From: Chryseobacterium sp. Leaf180 | GTDB taxonomy: Bacteria > Bacteroidota > Bacteroidia > Flavobacteriales > Weeksellaceae | Direction of reading: 5' to 3' | Assembly (NCBI RefSeq): GCF_001424585.1 | Contig: NZ_LMPJ01000008.1 | Location: 203,476 to 267,475, forward strand | DNA: 64,000 bases | Shown here: in pieces, positions 35,170-44,908 of the stretch | How positions within the stretch are numbered: position 1 is the stretch's first letter | Layout: every line of letters starts with the position of its first letter | Position numbers and translations under genes: made by a program | The notes under the pieces: generated by a model | The model's database searches: none | What the model was told of the DNA's origin: nothing | The model's input: only the letters and a program-made list of their open reading frames with translations

Positions 35170-38100
35170 ATGAAAAAATTTCTACTCAGTTTTGTCATGC
35201 TCCTGCTGACTGCAACATCAATGTTTGCGCAAAGAGACCGTGAACACTGGATTGCGCCTTTTTTTGACAGCTCTTCAACCGTCTACAATAAAGCACTGTA
35301 TTTTTCAACGGACTCAACAACACCATTTGAGGTAAAAATTTACAGCAACAATATACAGATAGGAGCAGTAACTATTGCTTTAAACAACCCTCAAGTGTTT
35401 TTTCTACCGCAGAATACAACTACTGATCCCGATGTAGATCCTGTTGAGATGAGCAACAACAACCAAGCATATACAGCAATTAATAAAGGCATTTATACAT
35501 CCGGTCCAAAAGAATATTTTCTTACGCTACGCATCTACAACGGTTCTCATGGTGAAATTCTGACATCCAAAGGTAAAGCAGGATTGGGAACTACTTTTTA
35601 TGCAGCTCCTGCACCAACCACAACTACCACGGGAGGTTACAATTTTACTGCAGCAGTATTGGCTACTGAAGATAATACAAGTGTAACGGTTACAGGGTTT
35701 AATGCAGGGGTAGTTTTCATCAATCAGCCTGCTACTACGAATACGATAACTTTTACCTTAAACAAAGGACAATCATATATACTTGCCGGAACCTCAACAT
35801 CAAGTGGAAATTCAACAGGATTTATCGGAGCGAAGATCGTTTCCACAAAACCCATTACGCTGACAAACGGAAATTCCAACGGATTTTATGCCACTTCCGG
35901 CGGTGTTGACGGCTCAGATTTAATTCTGGATCAGTCTGTACCTGCAGACCGTTTAGGTAAAGAGTTTGCGATGATCAGAACTTTAGGTGCCCTCAATACT
36001 GGTTACAACATGGAAGGTGGAATGATTGTGGCAACCGAAAACAATACAGAGATTTTTCTGAATAACGGAGGAAGTCCGGTAGCGACAATTAATGAAGGAG
36101 AATTTTACAGAATTCTTGATGCTGATTATGTGCAGCAAGGTACATCTACACACTACAATATTTTCGTAAGAGCAAGCAAAAATGTGTATCTCTACCAATT
36201 TGTTTCCGGTAATTCAAATGCCAGAAACAACGGTGGTTACAATTACATTCCACCTTTGAACTGTTTTCTTCCCAAGAAGATTGAGCAGATTGGTAAAGTG
36301 AATGAAATGCCAATCAGCGTTCCTGCACCTCCAAATCCTAATAATCCTCCAGTTTCAGGCCAGCCTACAAGCACATTCCTTTTAAAACTGAATATAATTA
36401 CCGAGGCCGGAGCAACGGTTCTTGTAAATAATGTTGCGCCGACGGCAGCTGAAGGACCATATCCACTTTCAGGTAACTCTCAATGGGTAACTTATGCTAT
36501 AAGCGGTGTTCAGGGCAACCTGACGATTACCTCAACAAAAGCGGTGACCGCTGGTGTAAATGGCGGATACAGCACTGCGGGATACGGCGGTTATTTTGCC
36601 GGATTCTCATCAGTTCCTTTAATTTCAAAAGTTACTGGCGTATGTATTCCTGGGATAATTTTAGAAGTTCCGGATAATTTTGATACTTATCAATGGTATT
36701 TAAATGGAGTTGCAATACCGGGCGCCACATCCAATACATACACACCTACAGTTGCCGGGAATTATACCGTAAATGTGACAGTTGGCACCTGCCCGGGAGT
36801 AACAACGCCTGTTTTTAAAGTATTTAAATGCTTGCAGGAAACCAATACAACATTAGTTATCTGCGGAATAAAAACAATTACTCCTGCATTCACCAGCTCC
36901 ACTCAAACCATTGTGCCTGGCACAGTTCAGATTTTGACGCCGCCATCATCAGGTACAGCTGTGGTAAACCCTACTACCGGAGTCATAACCTATACGCCAC
37001 AGGCTGGCTTTCTCGGCACCGTTACCATGGTTTATCAGTTCTGCGGTAATGCAACAGAATTTATAGACTGTGAAAAAGTGACACTTACACTACAGGTTGT
37101 GCCTTTTATCGTGACAGACCGTACAATTTTCGCGTGCCAGTATGATGGTAAAGCATATTTTGATCTTACCAGCGCCAATGTTACTGATACCACAGTGCCT
37201 TTTGTAAGAAAATATTATCCTACACTCGCAGATTTGAACGCAGGCACAAATGAAATTACCAATCCAACCGTATATTTTTCGGGAGAGGGTTTTATCTATG
37301 TGAAAGTAACAACATCGGAAGGTTGTGAGGCAACTGCTAAGATCACTTTGAAATTCTATCCTTCACCAATTGTAAATGATGCGACAATCAGCCAGTGTTT
37401 CCTTGAAATAAATGAAACGCAGGCAAAATTTGATCTGAATACAGCGGTTGTTACTTCACAGTCCCCAATTACGAAAAGGTTTTATCCAACATTTACAGAT
37501 GCGAACAACGGTACCAACGAAATTTTAGCCAATCTTGCTGCGAACTATTTCTCTACGGATGCAACTGTCTACGTAAGAGTTTACAGTGCACAGGGCTGCT
37601 ACAGCATCGCAAAAATTACTTTAAAAGTAATTCCGCCAAAAAGATCGGCACAGCTTGTTGACAAATTTATATGTATCGATGACCGTACAACATTGGATGC
37701 AGGGCCAGGTTACCAATCTTATACATGGAGTACCGGTGCTACGACGCAGTCTATTCAAGGTGTGCCTGTCGGAGAATATTGGGTTCTTTTAAAGGACAAC
37801 GGATGTTCTGTAAAACAGTTTGTGAAAGTGAAAAAAATTCAGGATCCTGTTATCACTTCTGTTGAAATTTCAAATAATACCGCAACTGTAATTGCAACAG
37901 GCGGCACAGCACCATATCAATATTCGATTGATGGACTGAATAACTGGCAAACTTCAAATGTATTTACCAATTTAACAAGAGGTCAGCATACATTCTTTGT
38001 AAAAGATTCTTACAACTGTGCTCCTGTTTCTACAGAAATCACGGTTCCGAATCTCATCAATGCCATTACGCCAAACGGTGACAATAAAAATGATTACATC

Positions 38101-38331
38101 GATTACCGTGAATTGGCTTACAAAGAAAATCTCACGTTTACGATCTATGACAGATATGGAAACAAAATTTTCATGGGCGATAAGTTTAATAACTTCAGAT
38201 GGGACGGTAAGCATTTCGACAAGAAAATTCTCACAGGAACCTATTGGTATCATATCTCCTGGAATGAGCCGAATGCACAGAAAACTCCGGTAAAATACAC
38301 GGGCTGGATTCTGGTAAAAAACAGAGAATAA
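35170..38331 (+). CDS. T9SS type B giant secreted protein, paralog 2 (1053 aa)
   Basis: Signal peptide MKKFLLSFVMLLLTATSMFAQ, then RDREHWIAPFF and the shared N-terminal domain (ATEDNTSVTVTGF, NKGQSYILAG, YNYIPPLNCFLPKKI). Then an Ig-like part (TYQWYLNGVAIPGATS) and two short modules of about 90 aa (ACQYDGKAYFDLTSA..., QCFLEINETQAKFDL...) in place of the long modules of paralogs 1 and 4. The end has the LDAGPGYQSYTWSTGA domain, a short YQYSIDGLNNWQTS repeat and the type B sorting domain (ITPNGDNKNDYIDY, DRYGNKIF, GTYWYHISW). Same expected route and location as paralog 1. Confidence 0.85.
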   Translation: MKKFLLSFVMLLLTATSMFAQRDREHWIAPFFDSSSTVYNKALYFSTDSTTPFEVKIYSNNIQIGAVTIALNNPQVFFLPQNTTTDPDVDPVEMSNNNQAYTAINKGIYTSGPKEYFLTLRIYNGSHGEILTSKGKAGLGTTFYAAPAPTTTTTGGYNFTAAVLATEDNTSVTVTGFNAGVVFINQPATTNTITFTLNKGQSYILAGTSTSSGNSTGFIGAKIVSTKPITLTNGNSNGFYATSGGVDGSDLILDQSVPADRLGKEFAMIRTLGALNTGYNMEGGMIVATENNTEIFLNNGGSPVATINEGEFYRILDADYVQQGTSTHYNIFVRASKNVYLYQFVSGNSNARNNGGYNYIPPLNCFLPKKIEQIGKVNEMPISVPAPPNPNNPPVSGQPTSTFLLKLNIITEAGATVLVNNVAPTAAEGPYPLSGNSQWVTYAISGVQGNLTITSTKAVTAGVNGGYSTAGYGGYFAGFSSVPLISKVTGVCIPGIILEVPDNFDTYQWYLNGVAIPGATSNTYTPTVAGNYTVNVTVGTCPGVTTPVFKVFKCLQETNTTLVICGIKTITPAFTSSTQTIVPGTVQILTPPSSGTAVVNPTTGVITYTPQAGFLGTVTMVYQFCGNATEFIDCEKVTLTLQVVPFIVTDRTIFACQYDGKAYFDLTSANVTDTTVPFVRKYYPTLADLNAGTNEITNPTVYFSGEGFIYVKVTTSEGCEATAKITLKFYPSPIVNDATISQCFLEINETQAKFDLNTAVVTSQSPITKRFYPTFTDANNGTNEILANLAANYFSTDATVYVRVYSAQGCYSIAKITLKVIPPKRSAQLVDKFICIDDRTTLDAGPGYQSYTWSTGATTQSIQGVPVGEYWVLLKDNGCSVKQFVKVKKIQDPVITSVEISNNTATVIATGGTAPYQYSIDGLNNWQTSNVFTNLTRGQHTFFVKDSYNCAPVSTEITVPNLINAITPNGDNKNDYIDYRELAYKENLTFTIYDRYGNKIFMGDKFNNFRWDGKHFDKKILTGTYWYHISWNEPNAQKTPVKYTGWILVKNRE

Positions 38332-38345
38332 CATTAATTTAAGAA

Positions 38346-38378
38346 AAAAGCCACAGTCTAAAAGCTGTGGTTTTTTTA
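38346..38378 (+). terminator. Rho-independent terminator after paralog 2
   Basis: A stem AAAGCCACAG / CTGTGGTTTT (one G-T pair) with an 8-base loop, then T. It separates paralogs 2 and 3 into different transcripts. Confidence 0.75.
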
Positions 38379-38419
38379 CCTTAATTCATTTTATTTAGAA
38401 AAACATAAACAGATTATAT

Positions 38420-41251
38420 ATGAAGAAAATTCTACTTATTTTCATTTTACTGCTTTCAGGTTTAAACCTGACAAAAGCACAGCGGGATACCGAGCACTGG
38501 ATTGCTCCTTATTTCGCGTCAACATCGTACACGCAGGCGCTGTATCTTTCAACAGATTCTCTCACGCCATTTACGGTAACTATTTTTAGTAACAATGTTT
38601 CGCTGGGAACTGTTTCAATCAGTAAAGGAAGTCCGCAGATATTTACTGTACAGCCGGGTTTCATTTCTACAGCAAATACAGCCGAGGCGTTCGCTGTTAT
38701 TAATAAAGGTCTTTACCTGAACGCTCCGAAACCTTTCTACTGTACGATGAGAATGGTGAGCAGTACGACGCACGCCGAGATTGTTACCAGTAAAGGAAAA
38801 GCCGGTATCGGAACCGAGTTTTTTGTAGCGGCAACGCCGTCTCCATTCAGCACCAGCGGAAATAATTTTTCGGCTGGCGTTTTGGCAACAGAAAACAATA
38901 CCACCGTTACTGCAACATGGAGCGCTACGGCACCTATTACTTTTGTAGGAGCCACTCCAACGACTAACACGCATACATTTGTTTTAAATAAAGGTCAGTC
39001 TTTCATTTTTGCAGGTTTGGGAACCAATGCTGCGAATATGGATAAATTTATAGGTGCCAAAATCGTTTCTGACAAACCCATTACGCTTACCAATGGCAAT
39101 GTAAACGGAAATTTCGGAACAGGATCTTCAAGCGGATCAGATGCCGTTCTCGATCAGTCGGTGCCTGTTAACCGTCTTGGAAATACTTTTGCCATGGTGC
39201 GCACACGCTCTACTGCAGCAGATCTTGAAGGTGGGATTATCATCGCAACCGAAGATAACACGCAGGTTTTCCTTAACGGTAATGCGGCACCAGCTGCAAC
39301 TTTAAATCAAGGGCAATGGTACAGAATTTCGGGAGCGAGCTACATTACGCAAGGTCCGAATCATGCGAATATGTTTATTTCTACCAGTAAAAACGTATAC
39401 TTATATCAGTTTGTGGCAATCACAAACAGTAATGCAACGTGTGGTTTTAATTACATTCCGCCTCTCAACTGTTTCTTACCAAGAAAAATTGATGAAATTG
39501 CAAAAATTAATGAAATGCCTACCGGTGCCGGAGGCGCGAGTGCCACGCCGAGTGGAACCATCGTCAAATTAAATATTTTAACGGAAGCTGGTGCCGTCGT
39601 AACAGTAAATGGTGTTGCTCCTACTGCTGCGCAAGGACCTTTTACGGTAACAGGAAATACAAATTGGGTAACTTACGGCATCGAAGGTTTATCAGGAAAT
39701 GTTACAGTACTTTCCAATAAAGCAGTAACTGCAGGAATTAACGGTGGATACAGCACGTCAGGCTACGGCGGATATTTTGCAGGATTCTCGTCAATTCCTC
39801 TAATTGCCAAGCAAACCGGCGACTGTATTCCGGGGCTTGTTTTGGAAGTGGATGATGGCTACGACACCTACCAGTGGTTTAGAAACGGAAATCCTATCGT
39901 GGGAGCAACAACGTATTCTTATACGCCGACACAATCAGGAAATTATACGGTAAGAATTACCGTCGGTTCTTGTCCGCCAGCGATAACTCCGGTTTACAAA
40001 GTTTTCACGTGTTTACAGCAAACTACTGCAACAAGAATTCTCTGTGAAGGTTACATTAATATTGCTCCGCAATTCACTTCATCTACGCAGACTGTGGTGC
40101 CGGGAACGGTACAGATCGTTACGCCGCCTGCAAACGGCACAGCAATCGTAAACCCGACAACTGGCGTTATCGGATACACACCAAATTTTGGTTTTGTAGG
40201 AACTGATACTATCAAATATAAATTCTGCGGAAATGATCCTGAATTTGTCGACTGCGAACAGATTACACTTACGCTTACCGTTTCCGAAAGTCCGGCAGTA
40301 AATAATGCAACTTTAAGAACTTGCTATTTGGAAGCCAATATTTCAACAGGATTATTTAATCTGACAAACGCTTCGGTAACTCTTGTCACAGGAACTACTA
40401 AAAAATATTATCCTTCGCCTACAGATGCAAACAATCAAACCAACGAGATTTTAAATCCCACCAATTACATCGCGCCAAATGGCGTTGTCTATGTAAGGGT
40501 TTCAAATGCTAACGGCTGTTACAGAGTTGCAGAAATAACTTTAGTGGTCATTCCGCCGACAAAATCCGACGTTTTAAAAGATAAAATCATCTGTATCGAA
40601 GACACGACGTCGCTTGATGCCGGACCGGGATTTAATTCTTATCTGTGGAGCACCGGTGCAACAACGCAGGTTATCACTAATGTGATGGTCGGTAATTATT
40701 ATGTTGACCTCAAAACCGGCGACTGTATCACCAGACAGAAAGTAACCGTTTACCCTTCAGAACAACCTGTGATTGCCAATATTGATATTAGTACAAATAC
40801 GGCTACGGTGACTGTTGTTGGTGGCACAGCGCCATATCAGTATTCGCTTGATAACTCAAAATGGCAGGCATCAAATGTTTTTCCGGATCTTCCGCGCGGA
40901 GAAGTTACCATTTATGTAAAAGATTCTTATGACTGCGAACCGATCATGGTAACTGTAACTATACCAAATCTGATAAACGTAATCACGCCAAACGGCGACG
41001 GCGTTAATGATATTTTAGACTACTCTGCTTTGGCCAAAAAGAAAAATCTTTCGGTTCAGATTTACGACCGTTACGGCGTTCAGATATATCAGGGAACTAA
41101 AGAAAACGGGTATAAGTGGAACGGAACCATCAACGGTGGCAAAAAAGTAAATACCGGAAATTACTGGTACAGCGTGAGCTGGACAGAAAACACCAAAAAA
41201 GCTTCTGAAGTGAAATTCTCCGGTTGGATTCTGGTGAAAAACCGAGAATAA
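38420..41251 (+). CDS. T9SS type B giant secreted protein, paralog 3 (943 aa)
   Basis: Shortest of the four. Signal peptide MKKILLIFILLLSGLNLTKAQ, then RDTEHWIAPYF and the shared N-terminal domain (ATENNTTVTATW, NKGQSFIFAG, FNYIPPLNCFLPRKI). Then the Ig-like part (TYQWFRNGNPIVGATT), one short module of about 90 aa (ATLRTCYLEANISTGLFNL...), LDAGPGFNSYLWSTGA, YQYSLDNSKWQAS and a type B sorting domain (ITPNGDGVNDILDY, DRYGVQIY, GNYWYSVSW). Closest in build to paralog 2, from which it differs by one module fewer. Flanked by terminators on both sides, so monocistronic. Confidence 0.85.
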   Translation: MKKILLIFILLLSGLNLTKAQRDTEHWIAPYFASTSYTQALYLSTDSLTPFTVTIFSNNVSLGTVSISKGSPQIFTVQPGFISTANTAEAFAVINKGLYLNAPKPFYCTMRMVSSTTHAEIVTSKGKAGIGTEFFVAATPSPFSTSGNNFSAGVLATENNTTVTATWSATAPITFVGATPTTNTHTFVLNKGQSFIFAGLGTNAANMDKFIGAKIVSDKPITLTNGNVNGNFGTGSSSGSDAVLDQSVPVNRLGNTFAMVRTRSTAADLEGGIIIATEDNTQVFLNGNAAPAATLNQGQWYRISGASYITQGPNHANMFISTSKNVYLYQFVAITNSNATCGFNYIPPLNCFLPRKIDEIAKINEMPTGAGGASATPSGTIVKLNILTEAGAVVTVNGVAPTAAQGPFTVTGNTNWVTYGIEGLSGNVTVLSNKAVTAGINGGYSTSGYGGYFAGFSSIPLIAKQTGDCIPGLVLEVDDGYDTYQWFRNGNPIVGATTYSYTPTQSGNYTVRITVGSCPPAITPVYKVFTCLQQTTATRILCEGYINIAPQFTSSTQTVVPGTVQIVTPPANGTAIVNPTTGVIGYTPNFGFVGTDTIKYKFCGNDPEFVDCEQITLTLTVSESPAVNNATLRTCYLEANISTGLFNLTNASVTLVTGTTKKYYPSPTDANNQTNEILNPTNYIAPNGVVYVRVSNANGCYRVAEITLVVIPPTKSDVLKDKIICIEDTTSLDAGPGFNSYLWSTGATTQVITNVMVGNYYVDLKTGDCITRQKVTVYPSEQPVIANIDISTNTATVTVVGGTAPYQYSLDNSKWQASNVFPDLPRGEVTIYVKDSYDCEPIMVTVTIPNLINVITPNGDGVNDILDYSALAKKKNLSVQIYDRYGVQIYQGTKENGYKWNGTINGGKKVNTGNYWYSVSWTENTKKASEVKFSGWILVKNRE

Positions 41252-41275
41252 TTATTATTTAAAATAATTTGCAAT

Positions 41276-41302
41276 ACCACGGCTGCACGGTCGTGGTTTT
41301 TT
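41276..41302 (+). terminator. Rho-independent terminator after paralog 3
   Basis: Short stem ACCACG / CGTGGT around a 10-base loop, then six T. Confidence 0.65.
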
Positions 41303-41336
41303 ATTGAGTTTTAAACAAAACCTCAATTATTATTAT

Positions 41337-41344
41337 TAAATTTG
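41337..41344 (+). promoter_or_regulatory. Putative promoter -7 element for surface paralog 4
   Basis: TAAATTTG lies 18 bases before the ATG at 41363 and overlaps the alternative TTG start at 41342, which can therefore be discarded. Confidence 0.5.
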
Positions 41345-41362
41345 TTGGAAAATCGAGGTCAG

Positions 41363-44300
41363 ATGAAGAAAATTCTATCCTTTTTTCTTGTTTTTTATGT
41401 ATTCTCTATTTCTTTTGCTCAATTGGATAGAGAGCATTGGTTTGCGCCTATGATTGATCGGGTAAACAACCCGAATCCTTACCAGAAACTCTATCTTTCG
41501 ACCAACCGTACTACGCCTTTTCCAGTGACGATTTACAATAATAATGTGGTGATCGGCACGGTAACAATCAGTAAGAACAATCCGCAAAAATTTGACATTC
41601 TCAGAGATTTCATCATAACAACCAGCCAAACCGATCTTTTCACACCCACTACGAAAGGTTTATATCTGAAGGCAGAGTTTCCTTTTTACGCCAATCTTAG
41701 ATTTTCAGTTCTGAATCATGCTGAAATTATTACTTCAAAAGGCATCGCTTCCACCGGACTTACTTTTCATGCAGCGAGTGCGCCGATTACTGTCGTAAAC
41801 GGAATTTTAAATTTTATGACCAGCGTTTTAGCGACGGAAGACAATACAACGGTGACTGTTTCGGGCTATAAACCGACCGTTCAGTTTTCGAACGGAACCA
41901 ACGGAACGACGACAACTACATTTTCATTTACTTTAAATAAAGGACAATCTTACATCATCGACGGCATTGGCGACCTTACCGGAAACGCTGACGGTTTTAT
42001 TGGTGCTAAAATTCAGTCGAATAAACCTATTAACGTTACCAACGGTAATTTTAACGGGCAATATGCCGGAAATATTCCTACGAGTTCGGATATTCTGATG
42101 GATCAGTCGATTCCGGTTGAACAGCTCGGAACCGAGTTTGCGCTCGTCAAAGGAAACGGAACGATTGGAAGCAATATGGAAGGCGCTCTGATTGTTTCCA
42201 CAGAAATCAACACACAGGTTTATGTTAATAATGAACTGACGCCTTACGCGGTTTTAAATGTTGGCGAATACGTTGTAATTCCGGACACGAAATATCAACT
42301 TCAGGGGACTACTGGACATTATAATCTTTATTTAAGAACAACAAAAAAAGCTTACGTATATCAGCTGCTTGCCGGCGATTCTGTTTCCGGATCTCAGGTG
42401 GCGACCGGTGGATTTAATTTTATACCGGCGCTCAACTGCTATTTACCGAAACAGATTAACGAGCTCGGTTTAATCAATGAAAATTTTGTACACTCAAATG
42501 CCAATCCGAACGGTATTTTAAATATTCCAACCAAACTAAATCTCATCACAGAACGTGGCGCCGTCGTAACGGTAAATGGTGTCACTCCGCCAGCAACGAC
42601 CGGACCTTTTGACATGACAGGAACGACAAGTTGGGTCACGTACGGAATTCCAAATACGGTTGGTACGATTACGATTTTGTCAAATAAAGCAATCACCGCA
42701 GGAATTACTGCGGGAAGTGACGCCGTGGGTTATGGTGGTTTTTTTGCCGGATTTCCCACGCAACCTGTTATTTTAAAAACAGGCGACTGCGTTCCCGGAA
42801 TTGTGCTGACCGTAGATCCAATTATTTATGAAAGTTACCAGTGGTACGTCAACGGAAATTTAATTCCGGGAGCGACATCTAGTTCGTATACACCGACTCA
42901 ATCCGGATTTTTTACGTGTGCAGTAACTCAGGGAAGTTGTGCGCCGCTCATCACAGTTCCGTTTAAAGTTTTAAACTGCACGAAATTAACTGCTGAGGTT
43001 TTCAACATCTGTACATCAAAAATATTTACTCCGACATTTACGACAAGCACGCAAACGCCAGTGCCTTCAACTGTCGCGATCACAACGCCACCGACTTTGG
43101 GAACTGCAGTCATTAATACAGCAACCGGCGTCATTACGTACACCGTGACAAATCCTAATGTTGCCGGAACAGATACTTTTACGTATACCTTCTGTGGAAA
43201 TAATGCCACGTTCCCAGATTGTGAAACGGTGACGGTAACGCTCAACATTCAGCCTGTAACTGTAAATAACGCGACACTCACCGTATGTAATATCAATGGC
43301 ACCGGAACTTTTAATCTTTCTAATGCAGTTGTCACAAGCAGTTCTCCGATAACTTTTGCGTATTACACAAGTTTACTGGCAGCGCAGAATGAAGACGCGG
43401 CAGGTCAGATTAATAATTTTACAAGCTATACCGCACCAAACGGAACCGTCGTTTACGCGGTTGTAAAAAATGCAACCGGCTGTAAAAATATTGCGCATAT
43501 TACTTTGAATCTTTTTCCTTTAGCGGTTGTAAATGCAGCAAACATCGGAAATGTATGCGATGAAAACTTTGACGGTATTTACACCTTAAATCTTACGACG
43601 CTTACGCAGTCAATTCTAAACAATCCAGCTTACTTTACCAACGTGCGGTATTACGCAGATCTCGCCAATGCCAATCTCGGAAACAACAATACGCTTCCAA
43701 ACAACTATACTTATACAGTCAGTACAACGATCTATATTCGCGTAGAATCACCCGATGGCTGCGCGCCAGTTATTCAGCCGATAAATCTTACAGTCGGAAC
43801 AAAAATTCAGTTGCTGACCAACGCGGTGACCACGACTTTTTGCGATGATGATTTTGACGGAATAAAAGACGTGAACATCGGGCAGTTTATTTCGCAGTTT
43901 ACGACAGATTCTCAGGTAACTTATGCAGTTTACGGCACGCTGTCAAATGCGCAGAATGAGGTAAATCCTTTAAGCAGTCCGGTTAATTTTACAGGAACGC
44001 AAACGGTTTTTATTAGATTCAAAAAGCCTGGATTTTGTTCAGCAATCGGAACGCTGACGATCACCGTTAAAATTCCAAAAAAATCTGATATTCTATTCGA
44101 TAAGAAAATCTGTCCAAAAACAAAAACAACATTAGATGCAGGCCCAGGATTCGACACATACGTCTGGAGCACCGGCGCTACTACTCCATCGATTATCAAT
44201 GTTGGCGCAGGAAATTACTGGGTAGATCTTACGGTGAACGGATGTACGTACCGCCAGTTTGTAAATGTTTCTGAATCTGTTTTACCGGTCATCACGCAGA

Positions 44301-44779
44301 TTGACATCAACGGAAATACCGTAACAATTACTGCGACCGGAGGAACGCCACCTTATGAATATTCGATCGACGGTATCAACTGGCAGACTTCAAATGTCTT
44401 CAATGATGTTTCGCGAGGAACTTATACTGCTTACGTTCGTGATTCTTTGAAATGCGATGTGGTGAAAGAGCCTTTTGTAATTATCAACCTCATCAATACG
44501 ATTACACCAAATGGCGACGGAACCAATGACGTGATTGATTATTCTGCGCTGATGACAAAGAGTAATCTTGAATTCAGAATTTTTGACCGATACGGCGCTG
44601 AGGTTTTCCGCGGGACGCCAACCAATAAATTTACTTGGGACGGAAATATGAAAGGCCGTCCGGTTTCTACCGCGACCTACTGGTATTTTATCAGCTGGAC
44701 GGAAAGAAATACAATAACAGTAAAATACAGCAGCTGGCTTTTGGTGAAGCACCGAAACAACAGTCTTTGGGATCGGTAA
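41363..44779 (+). CDS. T9SS type B giant secreted protein, paralog 4 (1138 aa)
   Basis: Signal peptide MKKILSFFLVFYVFSISFAQ, then LDREHWFAPMI and the shared N-terminal domain (ATEDNTTVTVSGY, NKGQSYIIDG, FNFIPALNCYLPKQI). Then the Ig-like part (SYQWYVNGNLIPGATS), one long module of about 265 aa like those of paralog 1 (ATLTVCNINGTGTFNL, CDENFDGIYTL, CDDDFDGIKDV), LDAGPGFDTYVWSTGA, YEYSIDGINWQTS and the type B sorting domain (ITPNGDGTNDVIDY, DRYGAEVF, ATYWYFISW). The other three end in VKNRE or IKNRE; this one reads VKHRNNSLWDR, with extra residues after the conserved end. Confidence 0.85.
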   Translation: MKKILSFFLVFYVFSISFAQLDREHWFAPMIDRVNNPNPYQKLYLSTNRTTPFPVTIYNNNVVIGTVTISKNNPQKFDILRDFIITTSQTDLFTPTTKGLYLKAEFPFYANLRFSVLNHAEIITSKGIASTGLTFHAASAPITVVNGILNFMTSVLATEDNTTVTVSGYKPTVQFSNGTNGTTTTTFSFTLNKGQSYIIDGIGDLTGNADGFIGAKIQSNKPINVTNGNFNGQYAGNIPTSSDILMDQSIPVEQLGTEFALVKGNGTIGSNMEGALIVSTEINTQVYVNNELTPYAVLNVGEYVVIPDTKYQLQGTTGHYNLYLRTTKKAYVYQLLAGDSVSGSQVATGGFNFIPALNCYLPKQINELGLINENFVHSNANPNGILNIPTKLNLITERGAVVTVNGVTPPATTGPFDMTGTTSWVTYGIPNTVGTITILSNKAITAGITAGSDAVGYGGFFAGFPTQPVILKTGDCVPGIVLTVDPIIYESYQWYVNGNLIPGATSSSYTPTQSGFFTCAVTQGSCAPLITVPFKVLNCTKLTAEVFNICTSKIFTPTFTTSTQTPVPSTVAITTPPTLGTAVINTATGVITYTVTNPNVAGTDTFTYTFCGNNATFPDCETVTVTLNIQPVTVNNATLTVCNINGTGTFNLSNAVVTSSSPITFAYYTSLLAAQNEDAAGQINNFTSYTAPNGTVVYAVVKNATGCKNIAHITLNLFPLAVVNAANIGNVCDENFDGIYTLNLTTLTQSILNNPAYFTNVRYYADLANANLGNNNTLPNNYTYTVSTTIYIRVESPDGCAPVIQPINLTVGTKIQLLTNAVTTTFCDDDFDGIKDVNIGQFISQFTTDSQVTYAVYGTLSNAQNEVNPLSSPVNFTGTQTVFIRFKKPGFCSAIGTLTITVKIPKKSDILFDKKICPKTKTTLDAGPGFDTYVWSTGATTPSIINVGAGNYWVDLTVNGCTYRQFVNVSESVLPVITQIDINGNTVTITATGGTPPYEYSIDGINWQTSNVFNDVSRGTYTAYVRDSLKCDVVKEPFVIINLINTITPNGDGTNDVIDYSALMTKSNLEFRIFDRYGAEVFRGTPTNKFTWDGNMKGRPVSTATYWYFISWTERNTITVKYSSWLLVKHRNNSLWDR

Positions 44780-44890
44780 ACAATGTTTTTTTTTGTTTAA
44801 ATAACATTCATTAACAAAATCAGATTAAAGTTTAATAAAATTTTAACCCTATAAATTCAGCCGAAATCTAATACTGACACGATTCTTGCG

Positions 44891-44898
44891 TACTTTTG
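44891..44898 (+). promoter_or_regulatory. Putative promoter -7 element for the gene at 44909
   Basis: TACTTTTG (TAnnTTTG) ends 10 bases before the ATG. Confidence 0.5.
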
Positions 44899-44908
44899 CG
44901 GTATCAAT

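Noticed and set aside
42928..43248. 106-codon minus-strand ORF inside paralog 4
   Set aside because: The Val-rich translation is the antisense of Thr/Asn repeats; no promoter core.
30950..44779. Phage tail fibres or RTX adhesins as an explanation of the four giant genes
   Set aside because: No phage genes nearby and no GGxGxDxxx repeats; the ITPNGDG...GTYWY C-termini are those of T9SS type B cargo.
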